42,792 nucleotides of DNA. It comes from Candidatus Thorarchaeota archaeon (GTDB taxonomy: Archaea > Asgardarchaeota > Thorarchaeia > Thorarchaeales > Thorarchaeaceae). Below are positions 24,783-33,074 of this stretch, piece after piece; the first letter of the stretch is position 1; each line of letters begins with the position of its first letter. Where the stretch lies: contig SOKL01000306.1 in NCBI GenBank assembly GCA_004376265.1, forward strand, positions 1 to 42,792. The letters run 5' to 3'. The notes beneath the pieces were generated by a model. The model worked only from the letters and a program-made list of their open reading frames with translations. It searched no databases and had not been told where the DNA came from. The translations under genes and the position numbers were made by a program.

Positions 24783-25524
24783 TGAATATGCAATCACAGT
24801 AACAAATCTAACAAAACGGTTCGATGATATAACAGCCGTCGACAATCTCAGCCTTGAGATTAGATGGGGTGAGCTGTTTGGTATCCTTGGACCAAATGGG
24901 GCTGGCAAGAGTACAGTGGTCAATATTCTTAGTACACTTTTAGATCCCACAGATGGCTCAGCAACAGTTGATGATCATGATGTGGTCTTTGATCCTGACA
25001 GTGTTCGAGAAGTGATTGGCGTTTGTCCTCAGAAACCTGCGTTCTATCCGCATCTTACTGGTGAAGAGAACATCACCCTCATGGGAGACATGTATCTCGT
25101 GCCAAAGGATGTCCTAAAGGAACGTGTCACGATTATGGTCGAGAAAATTGGTATGGAGGATCACATTGGTAGGCGTACTAAGGATTACAGCGGTGGAATG
25201 ATTCGAAGGGTCAGTATGCTAATGGCTTTAATCAATGACCCAAAGATAGCTCTACTTGATGAGCCCACTGTTGCGATGGATCCGAAGTCGCGCAGAGCGG
25301 TCTGGGAGTATATTCGAGAATTAAGATCCCAAGGCAAAGCAATCATCCTCACGACACACTACATGGAAGAAGCTCAGGAGCTCTGCGACAGAGTTGCCAT
25401 CATTGATGAAGGCAAATTGGTCGAACTAGGTTCTCCTGCAGAACTAATGGAAAAACACCAGGCCAAGAATTTGGAAGAAGTCTTCCTGAAACTCACTGGT
25501 AAGAAACTGAGGGAGGAAGTCTAG
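24778..25524 (+). CDS. ABC transporter ATPase (ABC-2 exporter)
   Basis: 248 residues. Drives a drug, lipid or polysaccharide exporter of the ABC-2/DrrA type. Walker A GPNGAGKST (38-46), Q-loop in VCPQKPAFYPHLTGEEN, signature YSGGMIRRVSMLMAL, Walker B IALLDEPTVAMDPKS, switch His in ILTTHYMEEAQ. The sequence TTHYMEEAQELCDRVAIIDEG is the usual DrrA-class ending. The gene lies 2 bp before its permease. Confidence 0.93.
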   Translation: MSEYAITVTNLTKRFDDITAVDNLSLEIRWGELFGILGPNGAGKSTVVNILSTLLDPTDGSATVDDHDVVFDPDSVREVIGVCPQKPAFYPHLTGEENITLMGDMYLVPKDVLKERVTIMVEKIGMEDHIGRRTKDYSGGMIRRVSMLMALINDPKIALLDEPTVAMDPKSRRAVWEYIRELRSQGKAIILTTHYMEEAQELCDRVAIIDEGKLVELGSPAELMEKHQAKNLEEVFLKLTGKKLREEV

Positions 25525-25526
25525 AA

Positions 25527-26687
25527 ATGAATCTACGACGAATACTCGCTTTAGTGAAGAAGGACTTGAAGAAGACACATCGGGAACCAGCTGTCCTTTT
25601 TATTCTGCTAATATTCCCTGTCGTGTTGACATTCGTGTTTGGTCTTGCGTTTGGTGGAATTGGAGGAGGTGGCACTACAAGTTTTGATGTAGGTCTACTG
25701 AATCTTGATGCTACAAGCACACAGGCAGATTGGAGTGATGCATTTACTGACAATCTGACAAGTTCGGGGGTCTTTGTTGTTCATGATTTTGATGATAATG
25801 TCACTGGACAAGAAGCACTTCTCCAGGGTAACCTAGACGCATTCATAGTCATTCCTGAAGGATTTGGTGATAGTGTCGTGTCTTACTATGGCGCTCTATT
25901 CGATCCTAGCTCATGGGATAACACAACCATTGGCCTCTATGTTGACAGTGGATCTCTGATGGCGGTGTCAGCTGTTCCTCCTCTTGTACAACAGGTTCTG
26001 ATGAAGACCATATTTGGGAGCGAGGCAATGACTGTAGGTCTGCCAATTTCAATTGGAAGTCCTGCGTTAGTTGAATCGAGCACTTTTACGCAATGGGACT
26101 TCATGGCTCCGGGAATCTTTGCATTTGCAGCAATTTTCCTGACTATGATAGTAGCACAATCAATGACATATGAGCGAGATGAAGGACTCTTGAAGAGACT
26201 GAGAACGACTCCAGTTTCATCAGCAGACTACATGATCAGTCAGACTCTAACCTATATGATAATTGCAGTCATTCAAGTAGCACTTGTTCTAGTCTCAGCG
26301 TTCGTGATTGGCTATAGACCTGCAACCGGACCAGCAGGAATTGTGTTCACCTTTGTCATCGCCATAGCATTCTCATTGGTCGCAGTCGGTTTCGGTCTGA
26401 TTGCCGCGTCTATCTCCAAGTCTGCAGAAGTTTCGACAGGTGTGAGTTTCATGTTCATCATGCCACAGATGTTCTTTGGAACATTCATGCCTTTGGGCGG
26501 AGCAACCGAGATCATAGGCAATTTCATGCCTAGCAAGTACATCACTGATGCATTGACAACACTGTTCCTTAGAGGGGCACCAGTTACCACACCTGTAATC
26601 TGGTATGATCTGGCAATAGTATCAGTTGTTGGGGTCTTGCTTGTTGCATTGGGAATCTATCTCTTCGAGAAATTCGGTTATCGCTAG
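25527..26687 (+). CDS. ABC-2 type transporter permease
   Basis: 386 residues. Membrane part of the exporter. One N-terminal helix (about 22-44), a large extracellular domain (about 50-210), then five helices (about 220-245, 265-285, 300-320, 328-348 and 360-380). The segment MTYERDEGLLKRLRTTPVSSADYM before the second block is the family's cytosolic coupling helix. Architecture matches the DrrB/YadH-ABC2_membrane_3 group. Substrate unknown. The stop codon shares a G with a strong terminator hairpin. Confidence 0.92.
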   Translation: MNLRRILALVKKDLKKTHREPAVLFILLIFPVVLTFVFGLAFGGIGGGGTTSFDVGLLNLDATSTQADWSDAFTDNLTSSGVFVVHDFDDNVTGQEALLQGNLDAFIVIPEGFGDSVVSYYGALFDPSSWDNTTIGLYVDSGSLMAVSAVPPLVQQVLMKTIFGSEAMTVGLPISIGSPALVESSTFTQWDFMAPGIFAFAAIFLTMIVAQSMTYERDEGLLKRLRTTPVSSADYMISQTLTYMIIAVIQVALVLVSAFVIGYRPATGPAGIVFTFVIAIAFSLVAVGFGLIAASISKSAEVSTGVSFMFIMPQMFFGTFMPLGGATEIIGNFMPSKYITDALTTLFLRGAPVTTPVIWYDLAIVSVVGVLLVALGIYLFEKFGYR

Positions 26688-26716
26688 GAGTCCCTTTTGG
26701 GACTCCCCTTTTTTCT
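26687..26716 (+). terminator. Intrinsic-type terminator after the ABC-2 permease
   Basis: Perfect 8-bp stem GGAGTCCC-TTTT-GGGACTCC (26687-26706) followed by CC and six Ts (26709-26714). It begins at the last base of the TAG stop and would separate the ABC genes from the two genes that follow. Confidence 0.75.
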
Positions 26717-26773
26717 AGTAGAGTTATTAGGGAGGTATTTGAAAGTGAATTTGATTAAATTTGAGGTGAGTGA

Positions 26774-27448
26774 ATGAGTCCAGATAAAATCCAGGCAGAC
26801 GAAGATATGCTTGAGAAAGCAAGACAGCTACTTGAGCTCACGGCCATTGTTGACAAGTATCCACTAGTTGTCGCTCGTAGAGTTGCAGGTCTAGTCTACA
26901 TCATAATGGCAGGGGGTATTTCATTTGTAACATTGATTTTCATGTCGCTGCAAGACATCTTAGGACCTGGAGATTTCTTGATTAATCTGGGATTCGTCAT
27001 ATTTAGTCTAGTCTTTTCATGGATAGTTGCCTTTAGACTAGTAATTCCACTTACGCGTTCATATCCTAAGGAACCCACATTGGATGAAGGAGGAAGAGCA
27101 ACATTAGTAATTTGGGGAATTCTTGTATCAGCAATAGTCATCGTGTCATTGCTTACATTTTCAGCAGGAATGGACAATCTGTTCCCGCCAGTTCTGGAGT
27201 TCATTATGGGGATTGGTTTCCTGTCCAACTACATGTTGGGAAGGAGAAACACTAGCGTGGAGTTCTATACTCACGAACATCTGTACTTTGCAATAACTGT
27301 TCTTCTTAGCATAATCCCCATGTTGCTGTTTCCCGCCATGGCGTATGTGATCATAATTATTTCTTGCGTCGGTGGAATCTACGTGATTGGAATCTATATG
27401 CTCATCACTGCTGAACGACTTCTTCTGGAAAGCAGAGGGAAGGGATAG
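26774..27448 (+). CDS. Integral membrane protein, hypothetical
   Basis: 224 residues with a cytosolic N-terminus of about 35 residues (charged, helical, EDMLEKARQLLEL) and five or six hydrophobic helices (about 38-58, 70-92, 112-132, 140-156 and 172-214). I recognise no family. GAGGTG lies 5 nt before the ATG. The next gene, a winged-helix regulator, begins 2 bp after the stop. This pairing of a small membrane protein with a wHTH regulator is common in archaea and may form a sensor-regulator unit (inference). Confidence 0.7.
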   Translation: MSPDKIQADEDMLEKARQLLELTAIVDKYPLVVARRVAGLVYIIMAGGISFVTLIFMSLQDILGPGDFLINLGFVIFSLVFSWIVAFRLVIPLTRSYPKEPTLDEGGRATLVIWGILVSAIVIVSLLTFSAGMDNLFPPVLEFIMGIGFLSNYMLGRRNTSVEFYTHEHLYFAITVLLSIIPMLLFPAMAYVIIIISCVGGIYVIGIYMLITAERLLLESRGKG

Positions 27449-27450
27449 AC

Positions 27451-27798
27451 TTGGGTTTCGATGGGGACCTCCTATCAGCATTGGTAGGACTCATGGAAGA
27501 AGACCGTGAGACCATGGTTCCCACACGACTCTCTATTCTAGTCTACCTTTATTTCACACAACACGCTACATTTCCTGTTCTTCAGAAGAAACTCCGTCTG
27601 ACATCAGGAAATCTGTCAAGCCATCTCAGGAAGTTAGAGAAAATGGGATTGATCAGAATATCAAAGCGGTTTGTCGACCTAAAACCGACAACTTTCGCAG
27701 TCTTGACCCCAGATGGAGCTGAACACGTAAGGAACCAGATGATTCGAATGCGTGAACTTGTATCAAGGGTTATTGATAAGGAAACTAAATTAGAGTAA
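27451..27798 (+). CDS. Winged helix-turn-helix transcriptional regulator
   Basis: 115 residues, the size of the single-domain archaeal wHTH regulators of the MarR/ArsR-like group (HTH_34 type). Seen: RLSILVYLYFTQHATFPVLQ, recognition-helix region LTSGNLSSHLRKLEKMGLI, then the wing SKRFVDLKPTTFAVLTPDG and a C-terminal dimerisation helix. TTG start, 2 bp after the membrane protein stop, so co-translated with it. It may control the nearby ABC exporter and the DUF998 gene through their shared palindrome, but nothing in the sequence proves this. It overlaps the convergent SCP2 gene by 9 bp. Confidence 0.85.
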   Translation: MGFDGDLLSALVGLMEEDRETMVPTRLSILVYLYFTQHATFPVLQKKLRLTSGNLSSHLRKLEKMGLIRISKRFVDLKPTTFAVLTPDGAEHVRNQMIRMRELVSRVIDKETKLE

Positions 27799-28122
27799 GA
27801 GTTTCTGCAACTTTAACAGGTCTGGAACCTCTCCCTTGGTCTTGAGTTTTCCAGCAGAATACGCAGCCATGGGGCTCTCAGTCTTTTCTATGATTGCAAT
27901 GAATACTGACGAGTCCATTGTGACTTGTAGCTCAGATTCAATTTCCCCCTCAGCAACCTCCAGAAGTTCTGCATCCCCGATCTTCATGAACATCTTTGTG
28001 TCAAGGTCAGGGAAGATAAATTGTAGCGACTTGTTGTATTCTTTGAATCTCCGCTGGATCTTCGGATTCTCAAACTTTTCGCCAAGGGTCTGAAGCAATG
28101 CCAGTATCTTCTCTTTGGTCAT
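27790..28122 (-). CDS. SCP2 sterol-carrier domain protein
   Basis: 110 residues, a stand-alone SCP2 domain. The domain binds lipids or acyl groups in a hydrophobic tunnel. Seen: ENPKIQRRFKEYNKSLQFIF, then DLDTKMFMKIGDAELLEV, and the C-terminal MDSSVFIAIIEKTESPMAAYSAGKLKTKGEV, whose AYSAGKLK.KG step is the family's clearest mark. Cellular partner unknown. Its 3' end overlaps the convergent regulator by 9 bp. Confidence 0.85.
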   Translation of the reverse strand: MTKEKILALLQTLGEKFENPKIQRRFKEYNKSLQFIFPDLDTKMFMKIGDAELLEVAEGEIESELQVTMDSSVFIAIIEKTESPMAAYSAGKLKTKGEVPDLLKLQKLLL

Positions 28123-28233
28123 GTAGACACCGATTATAGGAGTTACAAAGCCCGAGTTATATCTTATTGCAGTCTGGATACGGGTTAGAGATTAATTGTT
28201 ATCTCCACACACATAACACCGGATTTACTGCAA

Positions 28234-28280
28234 AATTCATATATCTTCGATTAATTCAAACCCGCTTGAGGGAATTGATA
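28234..28280 (+). promoter_or_regulatory. Promoter and ribosome binding site of the flavodoxin-ferredoxin gene
   Basis: TATA-like ATTCATATAT (28235-28244) about 40 bp before the TTG start, with GAGGG at 28268-28272 as ribosome binding site. These support a start at 28281 rather than an upstream codon. Confidence 0.5.
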
Positions 28281-29171
28281 TTGAAAATTAAGGCAGTGAA
28301 AGTCATCAGTTTTTCACCCACAGGGGGCTCAAAGAAGGTTGCTGAAGCCATCGCCAAAGGAATTCAAGCCCCTATAGACTACGTCGACCTTACACCACCA
28401 AGTGCACGAACCCAGCAATTTCCAGAATTCACTGATGAGTTAACCATTATCTCCGTGCCCGTCTATGCAGGACGTGTACCCACCGAAGCCGCATACAGGA
28501 TACGCAGGCTAACAAGTAGAAGGGAACCATACAGAACCAAACGCGCACACAAAATCCCTGCCGTCATTGTCGTAACCTATGGCAACCGAGCCTACGAGGA
28601 CGCACTCCACGAACTAAGCGACATTGTCTCAGAGGTTGGATTTCAACCTATCGCCGCAGGGGTCTTCGTCTGCGAACACTCGTTTAGTGTCCCCGAGACT
28701 CCTACTGCTCATGGACGACCCGACGCAAAAGATCTCGCTAATGCCGAAGCCTTTGGCCAACAGATACGGGACAAGTATCGGAAGGTAGATACCATCGAGA
28801 ACCTCTCCCCCGTACATCCTCCTGGCACAACTCCGTACTCGTTGTCGATGCGTGCCAATCTCACCTGGTACGACTATGGCGAATTAGCCACGCCCTACAC
28901 CAATGAGGACCAATGCACTAAATGTGGGACCTGTGTGGATGCCTGTCCTACCGCGGCAATTCGGATCCAACATGTTGCATCGAATCCTTCGCCAATGATC
29001 GGTTACAATCTTCGTTTGATTTCTACAGATCATAATGCGTGTATATGGTGTTGCGCCTGCGTCAAAAACTGTCCAACTGGCGCACGAGTCATGAGCCGCC
29101 GCATTCAACAATCACAAGAAAGCCTGAACAAAAACTACCCAGACAGAGAGGAACCAGAAACATACCTCTAA
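28281..29171 (+). CDS. Flavodoxin-ferredoxin fusion (EFR1-type)
   Basis: 296 residues. N-terminal flavodoxin-like domain (about 1-165) with the FMN phosphate loop SFSPTGGSKKVAEAIA at 11-26 and a VVTYGNRAYED segment; C-terminal domain with two 4Fe-4S clusters, Cys212/215/218/222 and Cys254/257/260/264. Likely an electron carrier or small oxidoreductase. The frame is open upstream to 28167, but the translated leader is unlike the family. Codon choice differs from neighbours: many third positions are C, and Arg AGG/CGC and Thr/Pro ACC/CCC codons are frequent, which hints at a separate origin. An electron exchange with the adjacent Hdr proteins is plausible but not shown. Confidence 0.88.
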   Translation: MKIKAVKVISFSPTGGSKKVAEAIAKGIQAPIDYVDLTPPSARTQQFPEFTDELTIISVPVYAGRVPTEAAYRIRRLTSRREPYRTKRAHKIPAVIVVTYGNRAYEDALHELSDIVSEVGFQPIAAGVFVCEHSFSVPETPTAHGRPDAKDLANAEAFGQQIRDKYRKVDTIENLSPVHPPGTTPYSLSMRANLTWYDYGELATPYTNEDQCTKCGTCVDACPTAAIRIQHVASNPSPMIGYNLRLISTDHNACIWCCACVKNCPTGARVMSRRIQQSQESLNKNYPDREEPETYL

Positions 29172-29200
29172 CCCCATGTGCACGCAAATTAGTCTGATGA

Positions 29201-29250
29201 TTGGGGGGTTCTTCCCCTAATTCTTCGGTTTTCGTTTTCTCTGAAATGTA
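29201..29250 (+). terminator. Possible terminator after the flavodoxin-ferredoxin gene
   Basis: TTGGGG-GGTTCTT-CCCCTAA (about 29201-29222) forms a short G/C stem about 30 bp after the stop and is followed by T-rich CTTCGGTTTTCGTTTTCTC. Confidence 0.4.
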
Positions 29251-29251
29251 A

Positions 29252-29301
29252 CCGTTTAATCATTTCTTGGAACACGTGTTCCAAACAATTTAGTTAACAC
29301 T
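29252..29301 (+). promoter_or_regulatory. hdrA promoter with perfect 18-bp palindrome
   Basis: TTGGAACACGTGTTCCAA (29267-29284) is a perfect palindrome. A TATA-like GTTTAATC lies just upstream (29253-29260) and the GTG start at 29302 is 17 bp after it. It therefore covers the expected transcription start, as a repressor site would. Confidence 0.6.
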
Positions 29302-32300
29302 GTGAAGGCTATGACAGAAAGATTATATCGCCTGTTCCAATGGTGCCGATGTCCCTACTGCGGTTTGGAGAAGACTCCTATGGTCAGTGAATCGGTCAAA
29401 AAATCGGAACAGACGACTAAACCTACTGATGTCCTTGTTATTGGAGGCGGTATGGCGGGAATCAATGCGGCACTTGGACTTGCTAATGGTGGTCATCACG
29501 CCCATATGATCGAGAGATCAGTGAACATTGGTGGGAATTATGTTGCTATCTACAAGATATTTCCAGCATTAGAATGCTCAGCATGTGTCATGACACCACT
29601 CACTTCATTTGTGGGCAAGCACCAAAACATCACTGTACATCCATTGTCGACAGTAGAGAAGGTGACTGGAAAGGAGGGTAACTTCACAGTTACAATTCGG
29701 AAGAAGGCTCGCTACGTCAATGAAGACAAATGCACTGGTTGTCAGCTCTGTATTCGTTCTTGCCCGGTAGAGGTGCAAAATGAGTACGATCATAGCCTCT
29801 CCCTACGTAAGGCCATTTACATGAACTTCCCGCAGCAAGTCCCGCTCATTGCAACAATCGACAAAGAGTCTTGCATTGGCTGTGGCACATGTGCTTCAGT
29901 TTGTCCACAGGATTGCATCATCTATGATGATGAGGATAAAGAATACGAACTCAACGTTGGCTCGATTATCATGGCTACAGGTTTTGAAGAATACAAGCCT
30001 CTAGATTACAGTGAATATGGGTACGGGGTCTTCCCGAATGTTGTCACTACTATGGAGTACGACAGGCAGTCCCACCCAACAGGCCCAACAGACTCACACA
30101 TGATCAGACCATCAGATGGAAAAGAACCCGAACGGATTTTGTTCGTGAATTGTGTCGGAAGTCGAGACGTTAGGGAGAATATCAGTGGATATAGCGAGCA
30201 TTGTAATAGGGTGTGCTGTTCATTTGGTCTCAAACTTGCACAGGTCACGAGAATGCACTACCCAGAAGATCATTGCAAGATAACTTACACGTACATGGAC
30301 ATGCGAACTGCTGGAAAAGCTCTTGAGGAATTCCTATGGGATACTGAAAAGAATCGAGGTATCGATTTCATTCGAGGAAGGGTTTCTGAGATTCAGGAAG
30401 ACCCAGACACCCATGATCTGTTTGTCAAGATGGAGAATACAGAAACAGGCGAGATAATTGAGCTTGATAAGATCTCCATGGTGGTTCTAAATGCGAGTTT
30501 CAGGCCCAGTGAGGGTTCTGACGAACTCGCAAAGATTCTCAAGATTGACCTTGACGAAGCAGGTTGGGTTAAGGAGAAACACCCCAATTCTTCAGCTCTT
30601 GAAACCAATCGTTCAGGAATATTCGTGGCAGGTTGTGCTCATGGTCCTAGAGACGGAACCGATTCCGTGAACGAGGGCAAGGGAGCTGCAATGGCGGCTC
30701 ATTCTATTTTACCTGTACCTACCCCTGAACCAGTACCTGAGATTCCTCCGGCAGAGCTCGGTGATGAACCTCGTGTAGGCGTTTTCATCTGCCATTGCGG
30801 CGGCATTATTGGAAACGAGATAAGCTCACCAGGTCTGGCAGACTGGGCTAAGGACTTACCAAATGTTGCTTACAGTACGGACTATATTTTCATGTGTAGT
30901 GATCCGGGACAAGAACTTGTAACGGAAGCTATCAAGGAACACAAGCTGAATCGAGTAGTTGTTGGTTCCTGTTCTCCATTACAGCACCAGGAAACATTTC
31001 GAAATGCGCTTGAAGCAGCAGGTCTCTCAGGTTACTACTTGGTAGGACCTGTCGGTCTTCGAGAGCATCTAGCCCTAGTTCACGTGAATGATGATCCAGA
31101 GGTACGTCAAGAGAAAGCTCAGGATATGATTAGGAGCGCTGTAGCCAAGGCCATCAACAATGAAGATGTGCCACTGAAGAGTGTCGAAGTCACACCTATG
31201 TCAATGATAGTGGGTGGTGGCGTTTCAGGAATGACCGCTGCTCTTGACATTGCACGTAAAGGATTTGATGTAATACTTGTAGAGAAGCAGGATAAGCTCG
31301 GCGGAAGATTGAACGAACTCTATCATGTCTTCCCAGCAATGGAATCGGCACAGGATATCGTGGATGACTTGGTTGCCAAGATTGAGAAGAGTAAGCGAAT
31401 ACAAGTACTTCTGAACTCGAAAGTTGTTGCTAGAGATGGTTCCTATGGCAATTATGACATCTCTCTAGAGAATACTGAAACAGGTGAGCAGTCAGTTCAT
31501 CGAATTGGATCAATGGTGGTGACTGTTGGATCTGACGTCTATGACCCGAAACAGGGTGAATACGGATGGGGTGAAGTTCCAGGAGTGATATCAACTCTTG
31601 AACTAGAACGAAGGCTGAGGAATGGAGAGATTAAGAAACCCCCAAAGAATCCAGTTTTCATTCACTGTGTTGGCTCAAGACAGAATCCTGGTGAGGGTAA
31701 CAGATACTGCTCTAGGGTATGTTGTTCCGCCACGATTGCGATGCAGAGTACGCTAAAAGATATGTTTCCTGACATCAAGATATTCTCAGCATACAAAGAA
31801 CACATCCGTCCATTTGCGAAAGGATTGGAGGAGATGTGGCGTGAGAACAGACAGAAAGGTGTCGCATATCTCAGGTGGGACCGTGAACAACCGGTGACTG
31901 TTGAGAAAGATCCTAATGGTGACTCAGCCATTGTTACTGTATACGATACTCTTTCACAGGAAACCTTCCAGATTAAATCAGAACTTGTAGTATTAGCACT
32001 CGGACTTGAAGCACCCCACGATGTTGATGAGTTCGTCAAAGCCATAGGTATCACACGTGGTCAGGACGGATTTCTGGCAGAGATGCACATGAAATACAAA
32101 CCTGTTGAAACCACAGTCCCTGGAGTGTTCCTTGGCGTAACCTATGCTAAGAACATCGGTGACTCAGTCAATCAAGCTCGTGGAGCAGCCAGTGAAGCAT
32201 GTATCCCATTGAACTTGGGTACTGTGAATATTGAGCTTCTCACTGCGGATGTTGATCAGGACCTCTGCGTTGGTTGTGACCTATGTCACTATTCTGAGAT

Positions 32301-32484
32301 CTGTCCATACGATGCAGTTTCGATGATTGAGATTGAGCCTGGCGTCAAGAAGAGTGTCACCGATGAGATGCGTTGCGAGGGTTGCGGTGCTTGTTGTGCT
32401 ATATGTCCCACTGGAGCACGGGACCTCAGATGGTGGCGTGAACAGAGCATCCTTGACCAGACTGCAGAAATGTTGAGGGAGTGA
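29302..32484 (+). CDS. hdrA: Double-length HdrA-like flavoprotein with four ferredoxin-type clusters
   Basis: 1060 residues, about 1.6 times a methanogen HdrA (the flavin, electron-bifurcating subunit). Order: short CRCPYC motif (Cys15, Cys17, Cys20); FAD Rossmann GGGMAG (48-53); Cys92 and Cys95 in LECSACVMTP; inserted ferredoxin pair (Cys144/147/150/154 and Cys191/194/197/201); the HdrA N-terminal-type domain VGVFICHCGGIIG near 500; a second FAD module (VGGGVSGMTAA near 633) that lacks the insert; and a C-terminal ferredoxin pair. In that pair the first cluster has unusual spacing, Cys989/992/995 then Cys1001 (X5). ATG 29311 is an alternative start. Followed after 4 bp by a DUF2096-like gene. 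Confidence 0.9.
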   Translation: MKAMTERLYRLFQWCRCPYCGLEKTPMVSESVKKSEQTTKPTDVLVIGGGMAGINAALGLANGGHHAHMIERSVNIGGNYVAIYKIFPALECSACVMTPLTSFVGKHQNITVHPLSTVEKVTGKEGNFTVTIRKKARYVNEDKCTGCQLCIRSCPVEVQNEYDHSLSLRKAIYMNFPQQVPLIATIDKESCIGCGTCASVCPQDCIIYDDEDKEYELNVGSIIMATGFEEYKPLDYSEYGYGVFPNVVTTMEYDRQSHPTGPTDSHMIRPSDGKEPERILFVNCVGSRDVRENISGYSEHCNRVCCSFGLKLAQVTRMHYPEDHCKITYTYMDMRTAGKALEEFLWDTEKNRGIDFIRGRVSEIQEDPDTHDLFVKMENTETGEIIELDKISMVVLNASFRPSEGSDELAKILKIDLDEAGWVKEKHPNSSALETNRSGIFVAGCAHGPRDGTDSVNEGKGAAMAAHSILPVPTPEPVPEIPPAELGDEPRVGVFICHCGGIIGNEISSPGLADWAKDLPNVAYSTDYIFMCSDPGQELVTEAIKEHKLNRVVVGSCSPLQHQETFRNALEAAGLSGYYLVGPVGLREHLALVHVNDDPEVRQEKAQDMIRSAVAKAINNEDVPLKSVEVTPMSMIVGGGVSGMTAALDIARKGFDVILVEKQDKLGGRLNELYHVFPAMESAQDIVDDLVAKIEKSKRIQVLLNSKVVARDGSYGNYDISLENTETGEQSVHRIGSMVVTVGSDVYDPKQGEYGWGEVPGVISTLELERRLRNGEIKKPPKNPVFIHCVGSRQNPGEGNRYCSRVCCSATIAMQSTLKDMFPDIKIFSAYKEHIRPFAKGLEEMWRENRQKGVAYLRWDREQPVTVEKDPNGDSAIVTVYDTLSQETFQIKSELVVLALGLEAPHDVDEFVKAIGITRGQDGFLAEMHMKYKPVETTVPGVFLGVTYAKNIGDSVNQARGAASEACIPLNLGTVNIELLTADVDQDLCVGCDLCHYSEICPYDAVSMIEIEPGVKKSVTDEMRCEGCGACCAICPTGARDLRWWREQSILDQTAEMLRE

Positions 32485-32497
32485 GACCGTGGTCTCA
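32482..32497 (+). promoter_or_regulatory. Hairpin placing the next gene's GTG start in its loop
   Basis: TGAGAC-CGTG-GTCTCA: the stem begins with the hdrA TGA stop and the loop contains the GTG start of the following gene (32489-32491). GAGGGAG (32475-32481) upstream is the ribosome binding site. It could couple translation of the two genes. Confidence 0.45.
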
Positions 32498-33067
32498 TTG
32501 GATAATCTCCTAGCAGGGTGGATTGTTCTAAATGATGTACTGGGAGCTCTAAGAGAGAAAGAGGTATTCATCCCTGATTTGACGTACGCAGACCTTAGAA
32601 ACGCAAAGATGAGTATCGAATATCTCCGTTCTTTTGACAGTGAAATAAGATCTGGGAATCAAAACGACGCTGACACTCAACTTCAGATTACAATGGAACT
32701 CACGATACAACGCCTCAGAGACACACTGATGATTTGGGCAGAGGAAAACAGTGGAGTCGAATACAGAAATTCATGGGAAGAGCGGTTTGAAGCAGCAATT
32801 CGGGGAGAGAGTGAGGAGTACAAACCAGAATCTCAAGTGCACATCTCAGACATTCCTCGGGAGAAGGATGTTGGATTCTTCAGAATAAAACTCCCTGAAG
32901 AAATCCTGGTGGAGGTCATTTCTGAAATCGCAGAGGATTGCATGGTAAATATCTCTCTTGATGGAGAACGTCACCTACAGGTGAGTGGGAAGAAAGACTG
33001 TGTCCGGAATGCGATGCAACGAATTGGCCAGCTCTTCTATGGTGACAGTAAGTTGGAAACTAATTGA
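32489..33067 (+). CDS. Hypothetical protein, possibly DUF2096-like
   Basis: 192 residues, soluble. N-terminal helical half (about 1-95) with WIVLNDVLGALREKEVFIP and DLRNAKMSIEYLRS, reminiscent of the archaeal DUF2096 family, which is known mainly from methanogens. The C-terminal part (about 125-190) looks like a small alpha-beta domain with VGFFRIKLPEEILVEVISEI and an HLQVSGKKD strand. I am not sure of the family. Co-transcribed with the 1060-residue HdrA and convergent with hdrB. A role as an accessory factor for that HdrA is inference from context. Confidence 0.6.
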   Translation: MVSLDNLLAGWIVLNDVLGALREKEVFIPDLTYADLRNAKMSIEYLRSFDSEIRSGNQNDADTQLQITMELTIQRLRDTLMIWAEENSGVEYRNSWEERFEAAIRGESEEYKPESQVHISDIPREKDVGFFRIKLPEEILVEVISEIAEDCMVNISLDGERHLQVSGKKDCVRNAMQRIGQLFYGDSKLETN

Positions 33068-33074
33068 TTGCTGG

